This document shows, piece by piece, positions 33,354 to 41,207 of a stretch of DNA of 64,000 nucleotides (positions within the stretch are counted from its first letter, which is position 1; every line of letters starts with the position of its first letter). The notes beneath the pieces were generated by a model, which was not told the origin of the DNA, did not search any database, and saw only the letters and a list, made by a program, of their open reading frames with translations. This stretch comes from Armatimonadota bacterium (GTDB taxonomy: Bacteria; Armatimonadota; Fimbriimonadia; Fimbriimonadales; Fimbriimonadaceae), in NCBI GenBank assembly GCA_018268355.1, contig JAFDWR010000004.1:372404-436403 (forward strand), read 5' to 3'. Made by a program: the position numbers and the translations under genes.

Positions 33354-34379
33354 ATGAGGGTAACTCAAGCGGATATTGCAAAGATCGCAAACGTCAGTCA
33401 GGCCACAGTATCGCGGGTCTTGGCAGGCGATGATCATGTCGAACCCATCCTCCGCGACAGAGTCCTCCGCATCATGCGGGAAAAGAACTACCGTCCCGAC
33501 GTCCGCGCCCGGAGCCTGCGACTTCAACAGACAAACCTGATCGGTCTCGTGCTCAAACGACCGCGCGGAGCTCTCGTCGACGATCCGTTCTTTGCTGCGC
33601 TTACTTCTGGAATCGTCGACGCTCTCGCGGCCAAGCCGTACCACCTCTGCCTCGACTACGTTACGGACCAAGCGTCCCAAGAGCACGTTTACGACGAGAT
33701 GCTTCGCTCGCGCCGCGTCGATGGCCTCATCCTCGTCGAGCCGACCGCTCGTGACGAGCGCGTTGAGCTTCTCCAGAGGGACAAGTTCCCGTTCGTCATC
33801 ATCGGTAATCCCCACAACGACGAGATCGCGAGCATCGACAACGACAACGTCGTGGCGGGTCGGATCGGAACCGAGCACCTGATCTCCCGCGGGTATCGAA
33901 AGATCGTTTTCCTTGCCGGTCCCGAAGGATTTGTCTTCTCCGACGACCGCGTTGACGGTTATGTCCAGGCGATGGTCGATGCCGGCCTGCAGCCCCGCGT
34001 GGTCCACTGCGCCTTTGGTCTTGAGGCGGCGCGCGATGCCTCGCTTGCGCTCTTCGACGGTCCGGATTGTCCGGACGCGATGCTTGTCCTCGACGATTTT
34101 ATGGCTTACGGCACCTACATGGCGGCCCGAAGCCGCTACATGGAAGTGCCGGATGAGCTCGGCATCGTTGGCTTCAACGACTCGCTGCTCTGTCGAATGG
34201 CAGAAGGCGGCCTGACCTCGGTGAGCTTGAACCTCGACCTCATGGTTCGCCGGGCGGTGGCCAAGCTCCTCGACATCATCGAATCGGGTCAAGTCACGAC
34301 CCCGGCCCGCGAGATCGTGCCGTGTGCGATTTCGGTGCGCGGTTCATCGTCGTCCGCGCGAGGTGTGGTGCAGAAATGA
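33354..34379 (+). CDS. LacI-family transcriptional regulator
   Basis: 341 residues from ATG 33354 (AGGGTG upstream). A GTG at 33318 falls in the operator and was rejected. The helix-turn-helix is VTQADIAKIANVSQATVSRV (residues 3-22), followed by the hinge-type segment NYRPDVRARSLR. The periplasmic-binding-like ligand domain contains LIGLVLKRP, DGLILVEPTA, FPFVIIGNPH, IVFLAGPEGF and ELGIVGFNDSLL. The stop overlaps the GH13 start (ATGA). The context (glycoside hydrolases and sugar transporter) predicts control of oligosaccharide use, with a maltodextrin-like inducer. Confidence 0.94.
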   Translation: MRVTQADIAKIANVSQATVSRVLAGDDHVEPILRDRVLRIMREKNYRPDVRARSLRLQQTNLIGLVLKRPRGALVDDPFFAALTSGIVDALAAKPYHLCLDYVTDQASQEHVYDEMLRSRRVDGLILVEPTARDERVELLQRDKFPFVIIGNPHNDEIASIDNDNVVAGRIGTEHLISRGYRKIVFLAGPEGFVFSDDRVDGYVQAMVDAGLQPRVVHCAFGLEAARDASLALFDGPDCPDAMLVLDDFMAYGTYMAARSRYMEVPDELGIVGFNDSLLCRMAEGGLTSVSLNLDLMVRRAVAKLLDIIESGQVTTPAREIVPCAISVRGSSSSARGVVQK

Positions 34380-36529
34380 TCTTGCTCGCCCTCGCCCTGC
34401 AATCGCTTGATCTGGTGGACGTGGACTTCACGCTCACCCTCAATCAAGAGGCGAAGCAGGTGTCGGTGGCGGGTACGTTCAACGGCTGGCAAGCGGGCAA
34501 GGACCTGCTGGTCAAGGATGCGGACGGTCGAACCTGGCGTGGCCGCCTTCGCATGAACCCGGGCAAGATTTACTACAAGTTCGTGGTCGACGGAACCTGG
34601 ATCGTTGACCCGGCGAACGCCCAGCGCGAAGACGACGGCAACGGCAACGTCAACAGCTTCCTCTTTGTCCAACCGCGCGGATTCGAGAAGCCGGGCAAGG
34701 TGGGCGACGGACTCGTCACCCGCGAAGCTCTCAAGCACCAGGCGACGATTCCTGACCTGAACTACGATCGCGGCAGGCTCATCTTCAAGCTCCGCGCGCG
34801 ATCGGGCGACGTCCAGAACGTTCGCGTCATCGTCAATGGGGCGAAGCCGATCAACATGGTGTCAGCCGCCGACGACGGTACGTTTGCAACGTACGAAGGC
34901 TCGATCGAGTGGTCGAAGAAGAGCGACCTCAGCTACCACTTTGAGGTCGTTGACGGCACGACCGCGGTGAACTATCCGACGAGCAGCGACTTTGTCTGCC
35001 GCGCGAAGGAGTTCCGCTCGTTCGAGACCCCGAAGTGGGTGGAGCGCGCGGTCTTCTATCAGATCTTCCCCGACCGGTTCATGAACGGCAATCGGGAGAA
35101 CGACCCGAAGGACGTCATGCCCTGGGATGGTCAGCCGACCTGGTTCAACCGCTTCGGCGGCGACCTCGCTGGAGTGGACCAGCGGACGCCCTACCTCCGC
35201 TCGCTCGGCATCAGCGCGATCTACTTCAACCCGGTCTTCAAGAGCCCGAGCAACCACCGCTACGACACGTCGGATTACTTCCAAGTGGACCCGCAGCTGG
35301 GTTCAAACAAGGATCTTGCGCGACTCGTCGCAAAGTTGCGCGGACAAGGGATCAAGGTCGTTCTTGACGGGGTCTTCAACCACACGGCGACGGATTTCTT
35401 CGCCTTTGACGACGTGGTCAAGAAGCAGGCGGCATCGCCCTACACCCATTGGTATCGATTCCACGGATTCCCCGTGGTTCGCGAGCCGAAGCCGAACTAT
35501 GAGGCTTGGGCTGGTTTCGGCTCGATGCCCAAGCTCGACCTTTCGAACAAGACGGTTTCCGATTACATGCTCAGTATCCCCGAGTACTGGCAGAAGCTGG
35601 GTGTCGCGGGATGGCGTCTCGATGTGGCCAACGAGGTTGATCCTGCTTACTGGGTCAAGTTCCGGGACAAGGTCAAGAAGATCGACCCCGAGGCCTACAT
35701 CGTCGGCGAAGATTGGGGCGACCGCACCGTTTGGCTCCGTGGCGACCAGTGGGACGCGAAGATGAACTACCTCTTCCGGTCGGCGGTGCTGAAGTTTGTG
35801 GGAACCCGCGGTTCTGGCAAGCCTTCCGACTTGTTGAACGGCCTATTTAACGCCTACGCCAACTACGCTCCGCAGTCGTCCCGCGTGATGTTCAACATCC
35901 TAGGCAGCCACGACACCCCTCGCATTCTCCACGAAGTCGGAGACAAACCGGCATTGGCCAAGCTCGCCGCGATGATTCAGTTCACCTGGGTCGGCGCGCC
36001 GTCGATCTACTACGGCGACGAGATCGGCATGACGGGCGGCGGCGACCCCGAGAATCGCCGCGGCATGAACTGGGACCTCGTTTCGCCGGGCAACGACATT
36101 CTTCTCACCTACCGCAAGCTCGTTCGGCTCCGACGAAGCAGCACCGTGCTCCAATCGGGTGATCCCGTTCGACTTGAAGCCCGCGACGGCGACGGCATCG
36201 CCAGCTTCGCCCGGACCTATGAAGGTGCCTCGGCGGTGGTCGTGTTCAACCGCAGCTCCCAGCCGAAATCAATCCAGCTTTCGCTCCCCACCTCACTCCG
36301 CATCGACGACATGACCCAAAAGCAGGGCTTCGTTGACGGAATGACCCAACGACCGATCCCGCTCAAGGGTCGGACACTCGATTTGACGGTTCCCCCTGCG
36401 GGCGCGGTCATTGCGATCCCCGCACGCGAGGGTCGAATTCTTGCTCAAGACCGGACCAAAGAGGTCGCGATCCTCGGCAAATCTTCATCATCAATCTCCG
36501 AAAGGTTCACAACAAACAAGCTGCCATGA
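34376..36529 (+). CDS. GH13 alpha-glucan hydrolase (neopullulanase/cyclomaltodextrinase-like)
   Basis: 717 residues from ATG 34376; the longer frame overlaps lacI. The N-terminus is hydrophobic (MILLALALQS) and may be a short signal. Residues 15-95 are a CBM48-like domain (KQVSVAGTFNGWQAGKDLL), followed by a second beta domain (110-215) typical of neopullulanases. The catalytic barrel includes VFYQIFPDRF, LDGVFNHTA, GWRLDVANE (nucleophile Asp416), IVGEDWGD (acid Glu445) and GSHDTP (Asp513). The tail of about 35 residues (EGRILAQDRTKEVAIL...) is an unusual extension. It cleaves alpha-1,4 and possibly alpha-1,6 links. It is coupled at both ends: ATGA with lacI and with the pseudopilin. Confidence 0.93.
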   Translation: MILLALALQSLDLVDVDFTLTLNQEAKQVSVAGTFNGWQAGKDLLVKDADGRTWRGRLRMNPGKIYYKFVVDGTWIVDPANAQREDDGNGNVNSFLFVQPRGFEKPGKVGDGLVTREALKHQATIPDLNYDRGRLIFKLRARSGDVQNVRVIVNGAKPINMVSAADDGTFATYEGSIEWSKKSDLSYHFEVVDGTTAVNYPTSSDFVCRAKEFRSFETPKWVERAVFYQIFPDRFMNGNRENDPKDVMPWDGQPTWFNRFGGDLAGVDQRTPYLRSLGISAIYFNPVFKSPSNHRYDTSDYFQVDPQLGSNKDLARLVAKLRGQGIKVVLDGVFNHTATDFFAFDDVVKKQAASPYTHWYRFHGFPVVREPKPNYEAWAGFGSMPKLDLSNKTVSDYMLSIPEYWQKLGVAGWRLDVANEVDPAYWVKFRDKVKKIDPEAYIVGEDWGDRTVWLRGDQWDAKMNYLFRSAVLKFVGTRGSGKPSDLLNGLFNAYANYAPQSSRVMFNILGSHDTPRILHEVGDKPALAKLAAMIQFTWVGAPSIYYGDEIGMTGGGDPENRRGMNWDLVSPGNDILLTYRKLVRLRRSSTVLQSGDPVRLEARDGDGIASFARTYEGASAVVVFNRSSQPKSIQLSLPTSLRIDDMTQKQGFVDGMTQRPIPLKGRTLDLTVPPAGAVIAIPAREGRILAQDRTKEVAILGKSSSSISERFTTNKLP

Positions 36530-37332
36530 AAACTCTCAAGAAGGGCTTTACGCTCATTGAACTTCTGGTCGTCATCGCGATCATCGCGATTCTCGCGGCC
36601 ATTCTCTTCCCTGTGTTTGCCTCTGCGAAGGATGCCGCTAAGAAGGCTGCCTCGATTTCGAACCTGAAGCAAACCGTGATGGGCTCGATCCTTTATATGA
36701 CCGATGCTGACGACAAGCTCACCGTCACCCAATGGCCTTCGTGGTACATCAACGTGGCGCGCGAACAGGCTTACGTCAAGAATCGCGACATGTACAAGGC
36801 AGCCAACTCGCCCTGGAAGCAGGGTGCGATGCAGCGCCGAGAAGCCGACAACGGTTCGGGCAACTACATGTTCGACCCGGTGGACGGATGCGTTGGCCTC
36901 CAGCCTTCGACGGCCGGTCTCCCCTACTACCAGGATGTTTATCCGCCTCTCGACTACGAAGCCAACAGCTCGCTCTTCAGCTGGACTCAGACCAACTGTA
37001 CGGGTCGATGGTGGCCGAGCGGTAACGGCGGCGTTCAGCAGGGCAAGACCCAGAACGACGGTGAAATCACCGACATCGCCAAGGTTGTCCTTTGGATCCA
37101 GTTCCCGCAGGCCTTCTTCCAATGGCCGGGCGGCACTTCGGGCCCGTCGGCTGCCTTCTGGGGCGCCAACTTCCGCGGTTACCACGCTGAGGGTAGCGTC
37201 GTCGGTCACTTCGACGGCCACGCCAAGTACTACAAGTTCCAGAAGCTTCTCCCGCGAGGCGTGGAGTGGAGCGGTGCGAACGTTGAGTGGAAGGCTTGGG
37301 GCTTCAGCTGGGGCGATCCTTCGGTCCAGTAA
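36526..37332 (+). CDS. Type II secretion-type pseudopilin with prepilin cleavage motif
   Basis: 268 residues. KKGFTLIELLVVIAIIAILA gives the prepilin peptidase site after Gly and the N-terminal helix. FPVFASAKDAAKKAASISNL continues it as in the armatimonad/planctomycete pseudopilin families. The C-terminal part contains HAEGSVVGHFDGHAKYYKF, a variant of the 'H..G.nv.f.DGH.k' ending of these proteins. The start overlaps the GH13 stop by ATGA, so it is translationally coupled to the enzyme. Such proteins sit in a pseudopilus or at the surface; a role in starch binding or enzyme export is inferred only from position. Confidence 0.92.
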   Translation: MKTLKKGFTLIELLVVIAIIAILAAILFPVFASAKDAAKKAASISNLKQTVMGSILYMTDADDKLTVTQWPSWYINVAREQAYVKNRDMYKAANSPWKQGAMQRREADNGSGNYMFDPVDGCVGLQPSTAGLPYYQDVYPPLDYEANSSLFSWTQTNCTGRWWPSGNGGVQQGKTQNDGEITDIAKVVLWIQFPQAFFQWPGGTSGPSAAFWGANFRGYHAEGSVVGHFDGHAKYYKFQKLLPRGVEWSGANVEWKAWGFSWGDPSVQ

Positions 37333-37342
37333 GAACGAGTCT

Positions 37343-37370
37343 TGGGGCGGCGGAACCTTCCGCCGCCCCA
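37343..37370 (+). terminator. GC-rich intercistronic hairpin
   Basis: TGGGGCGGCGGAA-CC-TTCCGCCGCCCCA, 13-base arms, ten bases after the pseudopilin stop. No T-run follows, so it is more likely an attenuator or mRNA stabiliser than a full terminator. Confidence 0.6.
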
Positions 37371-37380
37371 GCCTTAACGC

Positions 37381-37611
37381 ATGAGAGCTATGAAATACCT
37401 TGCATTAGTCGCCGTATTTTCCGGTCTGACCCTCGTTGGATGTCATGGAGCCGGTGATCCGGGTCCTGGCGTCGATGGAAAGACCATGGTTCAGCAGATG
37501 AACAAGGAAGAGTACATCGACTTCATCAAGCGATCGCCAATGCCTCAGTCCGAGAAGGACAAGATCATCGCAAAGGCGGAGGCGGGAGACTATCCGGGCG
37601 CCAAGAAGTAG
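37381..37611 (+). CDS. Small lipoprotein, 76 residues
   Basis: A signal ending in LTLVGC gives a lipid-modified Cys near residue 21. The mature part of about 55 residues is charged and helical: GKTMVQQMNKEEYIDFIKRS, PMPQSEKDKIIAKAEAGDYP. ATG 37381 and ATG 37390 are both possible. No family recognised. It lies after the GC hairpin behind the pseudopilin gene, and genes of this size after pseudopilins may be accessory envelope proteins. Confidence 0.72.
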   Translation: MRAMKYLALVAVFSGLTLVGCHGAGDPGPGVDGKTMVQQMNKEEYIDFIKRSPMPQSEKDKIIAKAEAGDYPGAKK

Positions 37612-37796
37612 GCGGTTCGGGCAATAGCTAACGATTTCGGGAGGCCTTGGGCGATCTGATGGATCGATCCGGGCCTCGACGAGAAAAGTGTCGACTCGAC
37701 GAGAGGGCTCCTTTGGAGCAACCTTGACGAGGAGTCAAATGGAATCTGTCATGGGGCATGATGCCCATTCTGTGGAGGAAACTAGAGAACGTGAAA

Positions 37797-38708
37797 ATGA
37801 ACAAAACGCTCATGGTTCTGTCCCTTGTCGTTGTGAGCGGTGCTGCATTCGCTCAGAGCGTCACGGTGGACGGAACGGCTGAAGCCGGCTACGGCTCGGC
37901 CCTCTTTACGCAAAACATTCAGACCCAGTTCGGCGATTCGAATCTCGGAGCGCAGGACCTTGCCAATGGTTCTGAAATCGACCAGGTCTTCGGCCTCAAT
38001 GGTCCTTCGCGACTCGCGATGACCGTCAGCGGCAACCTCGAGACGAACTTCAACAAGCTCGTGCTGTTCATCGACACCGGTGTTGGTGGCGTGAACACGA
38101 TCGGCAACGACAACGTGTCGTCGACCGACTTCGGCTTTGCGAACTCGCTTGCAGGTCTGACCTTCGACTCCGGCTTCAACGCTTCGCACATGCTTTGGGC
38201 ACGCGGCGGCGACACCGGTGGCGGCAACTTCCAGTGGTTCGTTAGCCTCGCCAAGCTCGGCAACGCCGGCCAGGGCGGCGCGGACCTCTTCACCGTGAAC
38301 ACGGCTCGAAACACGGGTCTCGCTTGGACGGGCAGCGACGCGGGAACGTCTTCGGACTTCGCGCTTAACAACGTGAACAGCGCGGGCGTCACCGGCGGTA
38401 CCGGCGCAGCGAGCGGATCGGGTGTCAACACCGGATTCGAGTTCTCGATGCTCCTAAGCACGCTTGGACTCAGCTCGTCGGCACCGATCAAGGTCGCTGG
38501 CTTCATCTCGGGCGGTAACTTCATCTCGAACCAGGTCATTGGCGGTCTTCCTTCGGGAACCGGCAACCTTGGCAATGCATCGATGCCGAACTTCACTCAG
38601 TTCGCTGGCGAGCAGTTCGTCACCGTGAACCCGGTTCCGGAGCCTGCAACCATGGCCGTCCTCGGCCTCGGCGCAGCAGCCCTGATCCGACGACGAAAGA
38701 AGAACTAA
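37797..38708 (+). CDS. PEP-CTERM sorted exported protein
   Basis: 303 residues from ATG 37797; in-frame starts at 37758 and 37791 are possible. The signal peptide is MNKTLMVLSLVVVSGAAFAQ. The mature part is Gly-, Asn- and Thr-rich with few charges (GGNFQWFVSLAKLGNAG, GTGAASGSGVNTGFEFSMLL). The C-terminus is the classical sorting signal: VPEPATMAVLGLGAAAL plus RRRKK. Such proteins are processed by exosortase-type machinery and displayed at the surface. The position between starch genes suggests a surface role there. A terminator follows directly. Confidence 0.92.
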   Translation: MNKTLMVLSLVVVSGAAFAQSVTVDGTAEAGYGSALFTQNIQTQFGDSNLGAQDLANGSEIDQVFGLNGPSRLAMTVSGNLETNFNKLVLFIDTGVGGVNTIGNDNVSSTDFGFANSLAGLTFDSGFNASHMLWARGGDTGGGNFQWFVSLAKLGNAGQGGADLFTVNTARNTGLAWTGSDAGTSSDFALNNVNSAGVTGGTGAASGSGVNTGFEFSMLLSTLGLSSSAPIKVAGFISGGNFISNQVIGGLPSGTGNLGNASMPNFTQFAGEQFVTVNPVPEPATMAVLGLGAAALIRRRKKN

Positions 38709-38726
38709 GACCCCAGGGTCTTTTTT
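38708..38726 (+). terminator. Rho-independent terminator of the PEP-CTERM gene
   Basis: AGACCC-CA-GGGTCT followed by a T-run (38721-38726); it overlaps the stop codon of the upstream gene. Confidence 0.75.
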
Positions 38727-38738
38727 GTCCAAATCTAT

Positions 38739-38769
38739 CTGGGTTCGTTCATTCTTTGAACGAACCCAG
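38739..38769 (+). promoter_or_regulatory. 13-base inverted repeat before the sugar transporter gene
   Basis: CTGGGTTCGTTCA-ttctt-TGAACGAACCCAG: perfect arms at 38739-38751 and 38757-38769, fifteen bases before ATG 38784. No T-run follows. It is either an operator or a 5' mRNA hairpin of the transporter operon. It does not match the palindrome at 33320. Confidence 0.6.
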
Positions 38770-38783
38770 CTTGTTCCGCTAGC

Positions 38784-41207
38784 ATGGTTGCGATGCGCCG
38801 ACTTAAATCCATTTTCCTTGCGCTGACAGGTTGTCTGGCTGGACTTGCCTCCGCGCAAAACGCGTCCCAACAGATTGTCATCTGGGGGCGTGCCCTCGGT
38901 CCTGACCAAAAGGGCCTTGAGCGCGTGATTCGCGAATTCGAAGGGCGCAATCCGGGCACGAAGGTTCGAGTGCTTGGCATGGGCGCGGGTGAGATGAACC
39001 CGCAAAAGCTAATGACCGCGATCGTCGGCAACGTCGCTCCCGACGCCGTCTATCAAGACCGATTTACGATCTCCGACTGGGCCTCGCGCGGGGCGTTTCT
39101 CAACCTCGACGACTTCCTCAAGCGCGACGTCTCTGACCCCTACTGTCCGAAGAAGGACGACTACTATCCCGCGACCTGGAACGAGGTCGTCTATGACGGC
39201 AAGGTTTACGGCATCCCCACCGGCTGCGATGACCGCGTCTTGTATTACAACAAGGAGATCTTCGCCCGGCATGCCGCCGAACTGAAGGCCGCCGGTCTGG
39301 ACCCCAATCGCCCCCCGCAGACCTGGAGCGAGGTCCTCAAGTACAGCGAGATTCTCACCGAGCGAAACCCCGACGGCTCGCTGAAGTGCGCCGGCTTTTT
39401 GCCCAACTTCGGCAACAGCTGGCTCTACCTTTACGCTTTCCAGAACAACGCGTCGTTCCTTTCGCCCGACGGCAGGAGGTGCACCCTCAACACCCCCGAG
39501 TCGCTTGAGGCGCTGAAGTTCATGATCGACGGTTACAAGATCGTCGACGGCTACGCCAAGGCGAAGGCCTTTGAGCAGGGCTTCCAGGCCGACGCCAACG
39601 ATGCCTTCATCGTCGGCAAAGTCGCGATGAAGATCGACGGCGACTGGATCATCAACAACCTCGCCCGGTACGCGCCGAACCTCGACTTTGCGACTGCCCC
39701 CGCGCCCTCACCCGATGACCGCGTGGAGGGTAAGGGCCGATTCCAAGGTGAAAAGGACAAGTTCATCACCTGGAGTGGTGGGTTCAGCTACGCGATCCCG
39801 CGCGGCGCCCGCAACCCCGAGCTCGCATGGAAGTTCATCAAGTTCGCGACGAGCCTGGAAGGGCGGCGCATTGAACACCTGGGTCAGCGCGACGCCGAGC
39901 GGCGTGCGGGCCGAACCTACGTGCCTCGACTCGCGGCCTCGAAGTCCGGCAACGACTTGATTCTTAAGGAGTTCATGCCCGCCGATCCGCGGACGGCCGG
40001 TGCGCTTCGCCAGCACATCGAGATGATCCCGTTTGCGAAGTTCCGGCCGGTCACCTTTGCCGGTCAGGTGCTTTGGGATGCCCACGTGAAGGCGATTGAA
40101 ACGGCGTGTTTGGGCGAGAACCCTTCGTCCGCGCTCACCAAGAGCCAGAACGACGTCCAGCGCGAACTCGACGCGGTCTTTGGCCAAGAGAAGCACCCCA
40201 AGGTCAATCTGAACATCGCGATCTACCTTGGTTTGGGACTCCTCGCGCTCCTGATTGGACTCGCGGTCCGCACCTACAAGAAGGCACGGATGGGCAACCT
40301 CGCGAAGACGGAATCGAAGTGGGCCTACCTGTTCATTTCGCCCTGGGTGATCGGCTTTGTCGTGTTCACCCTTGGCCCGATGATCGCCTCGCTGTTCTTC
40401 TCGTTGACCCAATACAATGTGCTTCAGGATGCCCGCTGGGTCGGAACGCAGAACTACCAAGACCTCTTCGGTGCCGATCTTGACCGGGTCAAGGCGGCAT
40501 TCCTCAACGCGGCTTACCTCGGCGGACTTGGCGTTCCGCTGGGCATCTGCACGGGTCTTGCGATCGCCGTGCTGCTGAACTCGGCGGCGAAGGGCCTCCG
40601 GTTCTACCGAACCGCGTTCTATGTCCCGAGCATCTTCCCGGTCGTTGCGAGCGCGGTGCTTTGGTCGTTCGTTCTCAATCCCGATCCCGCCAAGGGCCTT
40701 TTCAACGCCTTCTGGAAAATGACGCTGGGCGCGTGGTTGAAGATAGATCCGCCGGGCTGGCTCACCGACCCCGCCTTCACCAAGCAATCGCTCATCATCA
40801 TGGGCCTTTGGGGCGCGGGCGGCGGCATGCTCCTCTGGCTTGCCGGACTCAAGGGGGTGCCCAAAACGCTCTACGAGGCCGCGGAGATCGACGGCGCCTC
40901 GCCGAGGCAACAGTTCTGGAAGGTCACCTTGCCCCAGTTGAGCTCGCTGATCTTCTTCAACTCGATCGTCGGCCTCATCGGTGCGATGCAGGAGTTCGAG
41001 AGGATCTACATCCTCGCGAACGGAACCTCGGGCCCGAACGACTCGCTGCTTTCGCCCGCCATGCACCTCTTCAACAACGGGTTCAAGTACTTCAAGATGG
41101 GTTATGCGAGTGCGCTCGCCTGGCTGATCTTCCTCGTCATCGCGGTGCTCACGTTTATCCAATTCCGCGTGAGCCGCAAGCTGGTTTATTACGAGAGTGA
41201 GCGATGA
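38784..41207 (+). CDS. Fused sugar-binding protein and ABC permease (MalE-MalF type)
   Basis: 807 residues; ATG 38793 is an alternative. Residues 1-25 are a signal peptide (FLALTGCLAGLASAQ). Residues 30-460 are an extracellular solute-binding protein of the CUT1 sugar type (IVIWGRALGPDQKGLERVIREF, NPGTKVRVLGM, VYDGKVYGIPTGCDDRVLYY, FAIPRG-like SYAIPRGARNPELAWKFIKF). Residues about 475-495 are a membrane helix. Residues 510-807 are the MalF-like permease with five to six helices and the coupling motif EAAEIDGASPRQQFWKVTLP. Normally these are two genes. The stop overlaps the next permease (ATGA). No ATPase gene is present in the locus. Confidence 0.93.
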   Translation: MVAMRRLKSIFLALTGCLAGLASAQNASQQIVIWGRALGPDQKGLERVIREFEGRNPGTKVRVLGMGAGEMNPQKLMTAIVGNVAPDAVYQDRFTISDWASRGAFLNLDDFLKRDVSDPYCPKKDDYYPATWNEVVYDGKVYGIPTGCDDRVLYYNKEIFARHAAELKAAGLDPNRPPQTWSEVLKYSEILTERNPDGSLKCAGFLPNFGNSWLYLYAFQNNASFLSPDGRRCTLNTPESLEALKFMIDGYKIVDGYAKAKAFEQGFQADANDAFIVGKVAMKIDGDWIINNLARYAPNLDFATAPAPSPDDRVEGKGRFQGEKDKFITWSGGFSYAIPRGARNPELAWKFIKFATSLEGRRIEHLGQRDAERRAGRTYVPRLAASKSGNDLILKEFMPADPRTAGALRQHIEMIPFAKFRPVTFAGQVLWDAHVKAIETACLGENPSSALTKSQNDVQRELDAVFGQEKHPKVNLNIAIYLGLGLLALLIGLAVRTYKKARMGNLAKTESKWAYLFISPWVIGFVVFTLGPMIASLFFSLTQYNVLQDARWVGTQNYQDLFGADLDRVKAAFLNAAYLGGLGVPLGICTGLAIAVLLNSAAKGLRFYRTAFYVPSIFPVVASAVLWSFVLNPDPAKGLFNAFWKMTLGAWLKIDPPGWLTDPAFTKQSLIIMGLWGAGGGMLLWLAGLKGVPKTLYEAAEIDGASPRQQFWKVTLPQLSSLIFFNSIVGLIGAMQEFERIYILANGTSGPNDSLLSPAMHLFNNGFKYFKMGYASALAWLIFLVIAVLTFIQFRVSRKLVYYESER

